A stretch of 64,000 nucleotides of DNA from Tsukamurella pulmonis (lineage in GTDB: Bacteria > Actinomycetota > Actinomycetes > Mycobacteriales > Mycobacteriaceae). The notes below the pieces were generated by a model. The model was not told the origin of the DNA, did no database searches, and worked only from the letters and a program-made list of their open reading frames with translations. The stretch is taken from the NCBI RefSeq assembly GCF_900103175.1, contig NZ_FNLF01000002.1:1-64000 (forward strand), written 5' to 3'. A program made the position numbers and the translations under genes. Shown in pieces: positions 43,582 to 51,910 of the stretch. Every line of letters starts with the position of its first letter. Within the stretch, counting starts at the first letter, position 1.

Positions 43582-43597
43582 GAGAAGAAACGGCAAA
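43582..43597 (+). repeat. Dispersed motif, copy 4
   Basis: GAGAAGAAACGGCAAA, 4 nt before ATG 43602. Here the GAGAAGA part is too far from the start to be an ideal ribosome-binding site, so the motif is probably kept for another reason as well. Confidence 0.7.
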
Positions 43598-43601
43598 CAT
43601 C

Positions 43602-44150
43602 ATGAGCTACCCCAACTACTCCGATCACACGCCTGCGGGCGCGCTCTCGGACCTCACGCGCGAGCTGGAGAACCCCGCCGGGCAACACCCGGCGGCCGTG
43701 GCCCGCGCCGACGAGAGCGTGTTCCCCTTCAACGTCAGTCGCTACACCGTCGGGATGATCGTCACGACCGGCATCGCCGCCCTGCTGGCGTTCACGCTGA
43801 CCTGGGCCAACAACTGGCTGGCTGTCAACCACGGCATCCCGTGGTCCTCGTCGGCGCAGTCGACGAGCACCAATCTCTGGGGCGCCGTCTTTCTGGCGGT
43901 GGCCAGCGGTGCGACGTTCCTGCTCCTCGTCTGGCTGACCGATCGGCCGCATCTGCTCTACGGCGTGCTCGCCGCGCTCATCACCCTCATCGCGCTCGGC
44001 CTGCCATGGGCCACCGACATCTCCCCCATGGCCGGCTTCCTCAACGGTGTCGCGCACGCAGCCGTGGTGATCACCATCGCGGCGTTGACGGAGTCCCTGG
44101 GCCGTGCCGCGCTCATCCGCGCGCAGGACCCCAACACCCTCACGTACTAG
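43602..44150 (+). CDS. Four-helix membrane protein of the transfer operon
   Basis: A 182-residue protein with a polar N-terminus of about 45 residues and four membrane helices (VGMIVTTGIAALLAFTLTW, LWGAVFLAVASGATFLLLVW, LLYGVLAALITLIALGLPWA, AVVITIAALTESLG). It is followed after 10 nt by a redoxin gene. No signature motif is visible, and an accessory role in the membrane part of the machine is a guess. Confidence 0.7.
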   Translation: MSYPNYSDHTPAGALSDLTRELENPAGQHPAAVARADESVFPFNVSRYTVGMIVTTGIAALLAFTLTWANNWLAVNHGIPWSSSAQSTSTNLWGAVFLAVASGATFLLLVWLTDRPHLLYGVLAALITLIALGLPWATDISPMAGFLNGVAHAAVVITIAALTESLGRAALIRAQDPNTLTY

Positions 44151-44160
44151 GAGGAAGGCC

Positions 44161-44595
44161 ATGACCACAGCAGAAGCACACGCGAGCGGAGCGCCCGCGC
44201 CATCGCGGGTCGACATCACCGTCTACAGCAAGCCAGCGTGCGTCCAGTGCAACGCAACGTACAAGGCGCTCGACAAGGCGGGCGTGCCGTACAACGTCGT
44301 CGACATCAGCCAGGACGACGAGGCCCGCGACTACGTCATGGGCCTGGGCTACCTGCAGGCGCCGGTCGTCGTGGCCGGCGACCAGCACTGGTCCGGGTTC
44401 CGGCCGGAAAAGGTGCGCGACGCAGTCTCCGCGGTCAAGGCCGCGCAGGGGCCCGCGGGTCCGCGGGCCGTGCTCGAGGCCACCACCACCGCCACGACGC
44501 CCACGCGCGGTGCTGTAGCTCCGTCCGTGGCCACGGCGGCGCCGACGGCCGCCGTGGATACCCAGGAGCGGGCCCCGGCCGGCGTGGAACGGTAG
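44161..44595 (+). CDS. NrdH-like redoxin with a long C-terminal tail
   Basis: A 144-residue protein starts at ATG 44161 after AGGAGG. Residues 18-95 are a glutaredoxin fold with YSKPACVQCNATYKALDK, the CVQC active site typical of NrdH-redoxin, and a later QAPVVVAGDQHWSGFRPEKV, which matches the cis-Pro and substrate-binding region. NrdH normally reduces ribonucleotide reductase or other thiols in the cytosol. The ~50-residue Ala/Thr/Pro tail is not part of the family and may bind a partner. Finding it in a transfer operon rich in Cys-containing exported proteins is unusual. Confidence 0.85.
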   Translation: MTTAEAHASGAPAPSRVDITVYSKPACVQCNATYKALDKAGVPYNVVDISQDDEARDYVMGLGYLQAPVVVAGDQHWSGFRPEKVRDAVSAVKAAQGPAGPRAVLEATTTATTPTRGAVAPSVATAAPTAAVDTQERAPAGVER

Positions 44596-44679
44596 CCCCT
44601 TCGATCAAGCCCTGCACCGCGGCGGGGCGCGGCGATCACGTCGCACCCCGCCGCCTCCACCAACGGAAAGGCACACCCC

Positions 44680-45558
44680 ATGAAGATCACGCGCCTCGCG
44701 CTCGCCCTGGCGGTGCCAGTCGCTCTCGCCTCCGGCGTCGCGGCCTGTGGCACCGACACCACCGCCGCGCCGATCAAGATCGGCGTGACCGACGGTGCCC
44801 GCCCGTTCTGGACGGTCTACAAGGACCTCGCCAAGGAGCAGGGCATCAACGTCGAAATCCGGAACTTCGACGACTACCAGGCCCCGAACGCCGCCCTCAA
44901 CGACGGTGACGTGCAGATCAACGAGTACCAGCACCTGCTCTTCCTCGCGGCCTACAACAAGCAGAACAAGACCGAGCTGACGCCGATCGGATCCACCGGC
45001 CTCTACCCGACGGCGCTCTACTCCAAGAAGCACCGCACTCTCGCGGAGATCCCGCAGGGCGGCACCGTCGTGATCCCCAACGACCAGACGAACCAAGCAC
45101 GCTCCCTCGCCTTGCTCTCGTCCGCCGGGCTCGTCAAGTTCCGCACCGACCCCAGCCCCATCGTGAGCATCGCAGACGTCGACAAGGCCGCGTCGAAGGT
45201 CAACGTGCGCGCCGTGCGACCGAATGAGACGGTGGTCGGAATCGACAATGTCAGCGGCGCCATCGTCGACCCTGCGACCGCTGCGGCTGCCAAGCTCGGC
45301 GCCGAGCAGGTCCTCGCGAAGGAAGATCCGGGCACCGCGACCGCCGCTCCATACGTCAACGTGTTCGTGGTGCGCAAGGACGATGCGAAGAACGACACGT
45401 ACCTTCGGCTCGCCAAGCTCTACCACGACCAGAAGGTCACCACGGCGGCCCGCTCCGACGTCGGAGACGCCTTCACCGTCGTCGACAAGCCCGCCACCGA
45501 GCTGCAGCAGACGCTCACCACTGTGCAGCGTCAGCTCGCGCAGGCCCGCCCGAGCTGA
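44680..45558 (+). CDS. NlpA/MetQ-like lipoprotein
   Basis: A 292-residue protein with a signal peptide ending in the lipobox SGVAAC (Cys about residue 23). The mature protein has the NlpA fold: IKIGVTDGARPFWTVYKDLA, INVEIRNFDDYQAPNAALND, and INEYQHLLFLAAYNKQNK near residue 87, the ligand-entry pattern seen in MetQ-type methionine-binding proteins. No ABC permease or ATPase gene is adjacent, so it is an orphan binding protein. It ends the 22-kb plus-strand operon, and a strong terminator follows. It may act as a cargo or surface protein rather than in nutrient uptake. Confidence 0.82.
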   Translation: MKITRLALALAVPVALASGVAACGTDTTAAPIKIGVTDGARPFWTVYKDLAKEQGINVEIRNFDDYQAPNAALNDGDVQINEYQHLLFLAAYNKQNKTELTPIGSTGLYPTALYSKKHRTLAEIPQGGTVVIPNDQTNQARSLALLSSAGLVKFRTDPSPIVSIADVDKAASKVNVRAVRPNETVVGIDNVSGAIVDPATAAAAKLGAEQVLAKEDPGTATAAPYVNVFVVRKDDAKNDTYLRLAKLYHDQKVTTAARSDVGDAFTVVDKPATELQQTLTTVQRQLAQARPS

Positions 45559-45574
45559 GCCTCCTGCGACAGAC

Positions 45575-45607
45575 AGCGCCCCGACCGGACGTACCGGTCG
45601 GGGCGCT
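45575..45607. terminator. Strong bidirectional terminator at the end of the transfer operon
   Basis: AGCGCCCCGACCGG (45575-45588) and its exact complement (45594-45607) form a 14-bp GC-rich stem with a 5-nt loop. It lies between convergent genes and ends in CTCTCGTC on the plus side. Confidence 0.85.
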
Positions 45608-45628
45608 CTCGTCGTGTGCGGGTCTCGA

Positions 45629-47155
45629 TCAACCGCGCCGCCCCCGGGCAGGCTGGCGCGGGCGGCGGCACTCGCGTCGGATCTTGTTGAACAGACCCTC
45701 GCGGCCTGTCTGCGTGACGAACTTCAGCAAGTACGTATACGGGACGAGAGCGAGATCGACCGGGAGATGCCCGGAGTGCTCGACGAGCTCGTCATCGTCG
45801 GTCCAGAAGCCATGGGTGGCATTGCGGCGGGCGGTCATGAGTTTGGTGATCCGCCTCGCCGGCGCGATCGTCGGATCGCGCGGCGGCAGAAAGAACTCGT
45901 CCGCGATCGCGCGCGATGCGGTCAGTGCTCGCTCGGTCGGCAGCATCAGCACGGGCCGGGCACGCTCCGGAACGTGATCGACGACAGTCGCAATCGCGCG
46001 TTCGAGGGCGTTCGGCGCGAACAACCCATCGACGCCGCCTCCGATGAACGCGTCACCCAGCAGATCCATCGCGCTGAACATCAGCAGGAGCTGCGCGCTC
46101 GGATCGCGCCCCTGCCGTGCCACCGCGGCGACTCGCGAGAGCAGCTGCTCGAAGTTCAGCATCCACCGATGGTGCTCGGCGGGAAGGTAGACACCGTCGG
46201 CGTCGACGTAGGTCGTCGGCGCGTAGATGACGTGGATCGTCTCGTTCATCTGCTGGGTCCACCAGTCGATCGCGGCGGCATACGCCGCGCGATGGATACC
46301 GTCGTAGCGCTCGCGCATGACCTGCGGCCCCGGCATCGTCGACGGTTCGGTACGGGTCTCGAGGTGTGAGAGTAGATCCAGTAGATCGCGGCTGGGCCCC
46401 GCACCCAGCCCGGCCGAAAGACGCCCGAACGTGACGATGGTGGTCTGGTTGATCCGCGGCACTCCGAATCCCCACATGCTCGGCGACGCGTTGCCCAGGA
46501 GCGGTGCGTAGAACGGCGCGCCCATCACCGCGGCGTCGAGCAATGCGGCCCCGGACTGGAAGGTCAGACGATCCGGCTCCGCATGGTACGAATCGAGCAC
46601 CTCAGCGAAACTCTGCCGGCCGAACCGGAGAAGGATCTGCGGCAGCTTCGACCACTGGTACAAGGTGGGGTTCACACGGACGTCGTGGATCGCGTGATCC
46701 GGGAGCACCAGATCCCCAAGGTGCGCCTCATCGGTGAACTCGATGGCAGCCATGACATCGCTGATCCGCTGGATTGCGGCGGGCAGTTCCGCGTCAGGGA
46801 CGGACATCACGTCGTAGACGAGACTCCTCAGCGCCGCCGGCAGGGAAGGCTGCGTTTCAGCTTGCGTTCGAGCGATGGACACGATCTTCGCCCTCAGCTC
46901 CGGTGGTGCGCCACCAGGCGTGGGAGGAGTGGGCACGGTACAAGTGTCGATCCGGCTGCGCCGAAGCGGCGGCCCGTGAAGCTGGGACGCGGTGAGCATG
47001 GCGTCAGCCGTCGCAGCGACCGTCCACATCCCCGGCTCGTCGGCTGAAGCCGCGGCGACCGCCCGCAGCCCCCACTCGGCCAGCAGCGCGGACGGATCGC
47101 CGCCGCCGAACTCAGGCGGCAGCGCGATCCGCATCGCGCGCGGGTCAGCGCTCAT
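45629..47155 (-). CDS. Unknown protein coupled to the relaxase
   Basis: The 508-residue protein starts at ATG 47155, overlapping the relaxase stop by 11 nt. It is soluble and mostly helical, with landmarks DDELVEHSGHLPVDLALVPY near the C-terminus and WWTQQMNETIHVIYAPTTYV near residue 300. I see no helicase, primase or nuclease motif. Conservation with relaxase genes would suggest a processing partner, but only the coupling is visible here. A GTG-rich upstream part in the same frame overlaps the relaxase gene and is not coding. Confidence 0.72.
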   Translation of the reverse strand: MSADPRAMRIALPPEFGGGDPSALLAEWGLRAVAAASADEPGMWTVAATADAMLTASQLHGPPLRRSRIDTCTVPTPPTPGGAPPELRAKIVSIARTQAETQPSLPAALRSLVYDVMSVPDAELPAAIQRISDVMAAIEFTDEAHLGDLVLPDHAIHDVRVNPTLYQWSKLPQILLRFGRQSFAEVLDSYHAEPDRLTFQSGAALLDAAVMGAPFYAPLLGNASPSMWGFGVPRINQTTIVTFGRLSAGLGAGPSRDLLDLLSHLETRTEPSTMPGPQVMRERYDGIHRAAYAAAIDWWTQQMNETIHVIYAPTTYVDADGVYLPAEHHRWMLNFEQLLSRVAAVARQGRDPSAQLLLMFSAMDLLGDAFIGGGVDGLFAPNALERAIATVVDHVPERARPVLMLPTERALTASRAIADEFFLPPRDPTIAPARRITKLMTARRNATHGFWTDDDELVEHSGHLPVDLALVPYTYLLKFVTQTGREGLFNKIRRECRRPRQPARGRRG

Positions 47156-49085
47156 GCCCACCGCCGCGGCGATCGTCCGACGGACGCTGATACGGCATCG
47201 GGCGGCGCGGCGAGTGCTCGTGCGGCCTCTGGGGTCCGGGCGTGGTCGTCGGTGTCGGCTGTGGCGGCACGGTGGCGGCAGCGAGCGCGTCGTCGGAGAT
47301 CCAGCGCCGGGGCGCGGCCGCGGGCACGAGCTGCAGTCCGACGGTACGGGCACGCAGATCCTCGACGCGTTCGCGCTGCAGCTCGGTCAGTCGCGCCGCG
47401 GCGGCCGCGTTGCCGGCCGCCTGGTGTGCGTCGGCAAGCGCCGACACCGCCGCGAGGAGCTGCTGCATCACCACGGCCCACGCGAGCGCGGAGTCCTGGT
47501 GGCTCGAGACCATCATCAGCATGGCGGCCGCGGTCGCGGGCGACGAGCGGCGCCCAAGTGACGGCCGAGCGTGCTCGTACTTGCGTCCAGCCGATCGGGC
47601 GATGGTGTTGCACGAGCGGGCGAGCGGCCCGGGCTGCTCGCGTTCGACGGTGATGCTCCATGCGGCGAACACGCCCGCGGTCATCGCCGACGCGCGGCCG
47701 ATGAGTTCAGGGTCGTCGGCGGGCAGCGCGCGGATGTAGTCGGTGAAGCCGGCCAGCTCGCTGCGCGCGCGGTCGAGCTGAGAGTGCGCCGCGGTCGGAT
47801 CGGGCTCGGGCAGCGGGTCCGGCTCCGCGGCGTGCTTCGGCGCGGCCTCGGCCGCACCTACCTGATACGGCAGCGCTCGCCGCGCCCGCGGCGCCGGCGG
47901 CGGCGCGGCGGACGCGGATGGTTGCGCATCGGCTGTTCCCTGGCCGGTGCCCACGGAAGCGCGCTCCTCGATCGCGGCCCGAGCCTCGCGGGTCGCACGG
48001 TCCGGGTTGTCGGTGACCGCGTTCCAGCGGCGCCGCGCGCGGCTCTCCCCCGCGACGTCCTCGCCCCATCCACGGCGCAGTTGGCCGAGACCGAGATCCC
48101 GCGAGAGGTTCGTCCCTGAGTACCACGCGATGTCCGCGACGGCCAGGCGCTCGACCTTCCCCGCGCCGGCTGGCATGAGCGCAACGGAGTACCCGGCCAC
48201 ACGCCCCTCCTTGATGTACGGACGAAGGAGCATGCTGTCGTCCGCGGCGAGGCGGTCGACGAAGTCCGCCTCGTCGCGTGCAGCGGTGCTGTACGCCCGA
48301 ACGCGCCGCATCAGTTCAAGCTTGACGGGCTCGCTGCGCCCATAGAGTTCCTCAGCCACCTTGACCTCCGCGTGGTGATAGGACGGGGACACTGCGCCTG
48401 GGTCGCGGTCGATCCGCAACCCGTGCCGCTTCTCGATCTCCTGAACGATCCGCGAGGACCTCGGTCCATCACCGATCTTGTTCTTCGGGTTGTTCGGGTC
48501 GCGTTCCCAGAACAGGTCGACCCTCGATCCGTCCGCGCGGACGAGGTCCGCGCCGATGTGGATGTGATCGTTCCCGTTCTTCGACGTGCCGTGGTGAATG
48601 GCGATCCAGTTCACCGGCGCGTCGGTCTCGGTGTCGAAGCCCATATCGCGCATGAACTCGCGCGCGATCGCGCCCCACTTCTCCGGCCCGAGTGCCGCCT
48701 CGTCGGGGTGCAGCGACAAGCTGCACTGCCACACGTACGCATCGGGGAAGAACGACTGGGAGCGCACCCACGCCTTCTTCTCAGCAGCGGTGGTTCCAGG
48801 GAGCATGTTCTTCGCTTGCTCCTCAGCGCGCTTCTTCTTCGGGTCGGTCCACCCGACCTTCACCCCATGCGCATCGTGCGGCTCATCGAGCTGCGCGGCG
48901 ATCACCGTCGCGTCCTCGCGTGTGAGCACACGCGGCTTCCCGTCCTCCATCGGCAGCGCGAAACGCTCCAGTGACCCTGAGCCCGCGACGACGTGTGGGT
49001 TGCTGTGTTCGTTGAACTTGCCCGGGCCCTGCAAGTAGTAGATCAACCCCGCCATGTAGGAGCCGCGCGTGATCTTCGCTCTCAT
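47145..49085 (-). CDS. MobP-like relaxase
   Basis: The 646-residue protein starts at ATG 49085, overlapping the MobC-like stop by 4 nt. The relaxase domain (about 1-260) has YYLQGPGKFNEHSNPHVV near the N-terminus with candidate Tyr nucleophiles at 16-17. The metal-binding motif HHGTSKNGNDHIHI at 164-177 is typical of MobP/MobA nucleases. The C-terminal 300 residues are Ala/Pro-rich and helical with no helicase motif. It should nick the oriT candidate located just upstream (49612-49800) and pilot the strand to the coupling protein. Confidence 0.87.
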   Translation of the reverse strand: MRAKITRGSYMAGLIYYLQGPGKFNEHSNPHVVAGSGSLERFALPMEDGKPRVLTREDATVIAAQLDEPHDAHGVKVGWTDPKKKRAEEQAKNMLPGTTAAEKKAWVRSQSFFPDAYVWQCSLSLHPDEAALGPEKWGAIAREFMRDMGFDTETDAPVNWIAIHHGTSKNGNDHIHIGADLVRADGSRVDLFWERDPNNPKNKIGDGPRSSRIVQEIEKRHGLRIDRDPGAVSPSYHHAEVKVAEELYGRSEPVKLELMRRVRAYSTAARDEADFVDRLAADDSMLLRPYIKEGRVAGYSVALMPAGAGKVERLAVADIAWYSGTNLSRDLGLGQLRRGWGEDVAGESRARRRWNAVTDNPDRATREARAAIEERASVGTGQGTADAQPSASAAPPPAPRARRALPYQVGAAEAAPKHAAEPDPLPEPDPTAAHSQLDRARSELAGFTDYIRALPADDPELIGRASAMTAGVFAAWSITVEREQPGPLARSCNTIARSAGRKYEHARPSLGRRSSPATAAAMLMMVSSHQDSALAWAVVMQQLLAAVSALADAHQAAGNAAAAARLTELQRERVEDLRARTVGLQLVPAAAPRRWISDDALAAATVPPQPTPTTTPGPQRPHEHSPRRPMPYQRPSDDRRGGGHER

Positions 49086-49579
49086 CGGCCGGCCGTCCCG
49101 CCCCCGCGCGGCACCGACACCCCGCGCACCGCCTCCGTCACCCGGTCGCATGCGCGCATCGCCGCGTCCACCGCCGCGGCCGCGTCCTCGCCCAGCTCAC
49201 CTGTCGCGTTCGCGTGCCGCGCGATCTGGTTCAGGTTGGACCCAATCGCGGCGAGCAGGTTGCGCAGCTCGGTCCCGCGCTGGACCGCCTCGATCGCCTC
49301 CTGCCGTCGAGTCGCGGCGACCGGTGCACCGTCGGCCGGCGCGGACGCGGCGCGCATCTCCGGGTCGAGTGCACACGCGACCAGCAACCGCGGAATCGTC
49401 ATGTGCTCCTGCTCGGCGCGCATCGTCAGCAGCGCGTGCTCCTCTGTCGAGAGCATCACCTTGGTCTTCTTCGTCCGACCGCCGTCGACGTTGTGCTGGC
49501 GCCGGCGCCGCAGACTCGCTCCCGCCGCGCGCGCCGTCTGAGCGCCCTTCCCGCCGGCTCCCGCGGTCTCGTCGGTCAC
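49082..49579 (-). CDS. MobC-like relaxosome accessory protein
   Basis: About 165 residues from GTG 49579, with GAGG upstream. A basic N-terminal part with RTKKTKVMLSTEEHALLTMR looks like a ribbon-helix-helix, and the C-terminal ELRNLLAAIGSNLNQIARHA is the hallmark segment of MobC proteins (NLNQIARxxN). MobC helps the relaxase open oriT. It is the first gene of the minus-strand mob operon, and the inverted-repeat cluster sits directly in front of it. Confidence 0.86.
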   Translation of the reverse strand: MTDETAGAGGKGAQTARAAGASLRRRRQHNVDGGRTKKTKVMLSTEEHALLTMRAEQEHMTIPRLLVACALDPEMRAASAPADGAPVAATRRQEAIEAVQRGTELRNLLAAIGSNLNQIARHANATGELGEDAAAAVDAAMRACDRVTEAVRGVSVPRGGGTAGR

Positions 49580-49611
49580 TGCCTCATTCCCCGTTCTATC
49601 GCGCCGAAGGC

Positions 49612-49800
49612 GTGCCTGCGCCCCTAGCGCAGGCACCCCAGCTGAGTAACAGCCTAGCCCCCAGCTAGGCACTCAGCGTCGATTTAGGTCCCCTAAATCA
49701 TATCTTGCTCCCGCCCTTCCGGGCTGGAGTGCGCGTTTTCCGCTGCCACGGGGGTGCCTTGCGCCTTCGGCGGATCTGAAAGGGTGAGACCCTGCTGCGG
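49612..49800. other. Candidate origin of transfer (oriT) with inverted repeats
   Basis: The gap in front of mobC holds several hairpins. GTGCCTGCGC (49612-49621) and its complement (49627-49636) form 10 bp. A compound stem GCTGAGT...GCCTAGC / GCTAGGC ACTCAGC (49641-49677) gives 14 bp with a 4-nt bulge. GATTTAGG / CCTAAATC (49681-49699) has a 3-nt loop. A weak AGGGT/ACCCT repeat lies further on. A stretch AGTGCGC after about 49735 resembles the nic-side sequence of MobP systems. The position between mobC and a divergent gene is the usual oriT place. The nick site itself cannot be assigned. Confidence 0.6.
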
Positions 49801-49845
49801 ATATGCGACACTGGTCCTGGAAGTGGGTGGCTAGACCCGCGACCA

Positions 49846-49863
49846 AGAGAAGAAACGGCAAAT
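49846..49863 (+). repeat. Dispersed motif, copy 5
   Basis: AGAGAAGAAACGGCAAAT about 40 nt in front of ATG 49903, on the far side of the oriT region from mobC. As at copy 1, it is not next to a start codon. Confidence 0.7.
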
Positions 49864-49902
49864 CGCGTCACGCTTCTGCGGGCGCGCCCAAAGGAGAGCG
49901 CC

Positions 49903-50415
49903 ATGCGCAAACCGCACCCTGTCCCGGTCGGGATCGCCGACCTCCCCGAGTGGCAACTGGACCAGCTCCACTGCGCACTCAGGTACCACCTCAACCGCCC
50001 CGGCGCGCTGCATCGGGAAGCTCAACGGTTCATCGAGCGCGAGCGCTACGACCTCGCGACGCCCACGATGTGGCGAACCTTCGCGAAGGCTCCGGCTCTA
50101 CTGCGCGTGCTCGCCGACAACACGCACGGCTCCCCGCTCTGGCGCGCGGAGCGCTCGCGGCGCCGGCTGTACCTGTTCGCTGTCGCGGCGTGGGTCATCA
50201 TCGGTGCGGCCGTCTCGCTGGCGTCTGCGAGCCCCGTGCTCGCCTGGACCGTCGTGCTGACCGCCGTGGCCGCGCCGTTGTTCGTCGCCGGCCATATCCC
50301 CGGTCCGCTCACCGACGAGGACGAGGCAGCATGGACCTCCATGGTGCGGTCGGTGACCATGACCACCGTGTCCGCCCGCGGCACCGTCGCCGGTTCCGAT
50401 GCGAGCGCAGCATGA
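49903..50415 (+). CDS. Two-helix membrane protein near oriT
   Basis: A 170-residue protein starts at ATG 49903 after AAAGGAG. A ~80-residue soluble part (WQLDQLHCALRYHLNRPGAL) precedes two membrane helices (LYLFAVAAWVIIGAAVSLAS and VLAWTVVLTAVAAPLFVAGH). The family is not recognised. Its stop overlaps the thermonuclease start by 4 nt; this small operon of four overlapping genes runs away from oriT. Confidence 0.7.
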   Translation: MRKPHPVPVGIADLPEWQLDQLHCALRYHLNRPGALHREAQRFIERERYDLATPTMWRTFAKAPALLRVLADNTHGSPLWRAERSRRRLYLFAVAAWVIIGAAVSLASASPVLAWTVVLTAVAAPLFVAGHIPGPLTDEDEAAWTSMVRSVTMTTVSARGTVAGSDASAA

Positions 50416-50969
50416 TCGCCCGCAAGATCGGCCTGGCCGGCGCGGCCGTCGTCGTCGGTGCGCTCGCGGCGGGCGGTGGGTGGACCGGGTGGCAGCATCT
50501 CGCCTCGGCCGCGCCGAACGCACCGCAGCCCGCGACACAGCTGCAGGGTCCGTACTCGGTCACCGCTGTCGTCGACGGCGACACGATCCGGATCAACCGC
50601 GACGGCCGCGACGAGACGGTGCGTCTCCTCGGAATCGACACGCCCGAGACCAAGGACAAGCGCAAGACGGTGGAGTGCTTCGGCCGCGAGGCCTCCGCGC
50701 AGACCACGCGCATGTTGTCCGGTAGCCGGGTGTCCATCGAGCCGGGACCGGAAGCGCGGGACAAGTACGGGCGCACTCTCGGGTACGTCTGGACCGAAGA
50801 CCACCGGCTGATCAATCTCGAACTCGTCCGGGACGGCTACGCGCGGGAGTACACCTACGACCGGTCCCTGCCGGGCGCGCACGTGGACGCGCTGCGCACT
50901 GCGGAGCGTGATGCGCGGTCGGCCGGCCGCGGGCTGTGGTCGCCGACCTCGTGCGGAGGCGGACGATGA
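50412..50969 (+). CDS. Exported thermonuclease (SNase-like)
   Basis: A 185-residue protein has an N-terminal membrane segment (LAGAAVVVGALAAGGGW, probably a signal or anchor). The SNase domain (about 48-180) shows VVDGDTIRINRDGRDETVRL, LLGIDTPETK with the catalytic Asp/Arg/Glu pattern, CFGREASAQT, and DKYGRTLGYVW. Members cut DNA or RNA with calcium. As an exported enzyme in a mobilisation operon it may clear extracellular or incoming DNA, or process the envelope region. It could also be a leftover of a defence function. The catalytic residues appear intact. Confidence 0.85.
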   Translation: MIARKIGLAGAAVVVGALAAGGGWTGWQHLASAAPNAPQPATQLQGPYSVTAVVDGDTIRINRDGRDETVRLLGIDTPETKDKRKTVECFGREASAQTTRMLSGSRVSIEPGPEARDKYGRTLGYVWTEDHRLINLELVRDGYAREYTYDRSLPGAHVDALRTAERDARSAGRGLWSPTSCGGGR

Positions 50970-51910
50970 ACACGCTGACGCTCGCGGCCCCGCCCTCCTA
51001 CGGGATCAATTGGACCGAACATCTCGCGCGTCTGACGCGCGTTGTGCTCGTGCACGCGCCGTCGATCGCTACCGCCCTGTCGTGGTTCGCCGCGATCGCG
51101 GTCGTCGCGGGCGTTGCCGCCTTCATGTACGCCCTGCTGCGTGATCGTCGGCCTGGGTCGCCGTTGGCCGCGGGCGACCTGCGGATGATTCTGGAGGCGA
51201 TTGGAGTGGCCGCGGTGATGACGGCGATGCTGCTGTCGTCGGTCCGGGTCGGCGCGCAGGCCGCGTGCGCCTGGGCCGCGTGCACCGTCGACGCCGGCAG
51301 GATCGCGATCGACGGCGACGCTGCGCCCACGCCCTCGCCCTGGCTCGCCGCAGCGACGTTGGTGTGGATGACGGCGACCATGATCGCGGTCCTGTGCGCG
51401 GTCACGCTCCCGGTCGGAGCGGTCTTGTTGATCGCTCTGCGGGAACGCCGGCTGGATGCTCTGTTGGTCAAGCTGCAGCGCTACGGACTGCCCGAGACGG
51501 TCGCACTACGCACGCGCGCGGACACGCTCGGCGGGCACGTCGATCCGACGCTGCAGCGCGTTCGGAGGGCCGCGGCGATCGACGGACAGTGGCCCGGTGA
51601 TGCTCTGCGACGGTGCGCGGTCTGCTGCATGTGGATCGCCGGGGTGAGCGTCGGTGCCGTGGCCTGGGCGCTGCCGCTCGCCGACAGCAGCACCGATCTG
51701 CGCTCGGATCTGCTGCTGTCGTTGGTCGTCGTGCTCGGCGCCGCGGCCGCGGTCATCTTCATCGCCCGCACGTCCGGCTCGCGCGAACAGCGCGCCGCCG
51801 GTTCAACAAGGGTCGGGGCGGGCATCTCCGTGCCCCTCGCTTCCGGCTCGATCGAGGCGGGCAGCTCCACCGCTGACCGCCACACCACCATGAGAGGAAA
51901 CGGCAAATGA
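50966..51910 (+). CDS. Five-helix membrane protein near the mob region
   Basis: A 314-residue protein starts at ATG 50966 (ATGA overlap with the nuclease stop). Five hydrophobic segments are seen, including ATALSWFAAIAVVAGVAAFM, LEAIGVAAVMTAMLLSSV, a double-length stretch near 130-165, and one near 260-280. The soluble loop in the middle (about 165-225) is rich in Arg. No family recognised. The last codons overlap the start of the following gene and contain motif copy 6. Confidence 0.7.
   Translation: MNTLTLAAPPSYGINWTEHLARLTRVVLVHAPSIATALSWFAAIAVVAGVAAFMYALLRDRRPGSPLAAGDLRMILEAIGVAAVMTAMLLSSVRVGAQAACAWAACTVDAGRIAIDGDAAPTPSPWLAAATLVWMTATMIAVLCAVTLPVGAVLLIALRERRLDALLVKLQRYGLPETVALRTRADTLGGHVDPTLQRVRRAAAIDGQWPGDALRRCAVCCMWIAGVSVGAVAWALPLADSSTDLRSDLLLSLVVVLGAAAAVIFIARTSGSREQRAAGSTRVGAGISVPLASGSIEAGSSTADRHTTMRGNGK
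51892..51908 (+). repeat. Dispersed motif, copy 6
   Basis: GAGAGGAAACGGCAAAT, overlapping ATG 51907. It lies inside the last codons of the preceding membrane-protein gene, so the coding sequence there is constrained to read RGNGK. Confidence 0.75.

Noticed and set aside
45224-46369. 381-codon plus-strand frame crossing the transfer-operon terminator
   Set aside because: It overlaps a recognised lipoprotein gene and a strong terminator and has no protein-like features.
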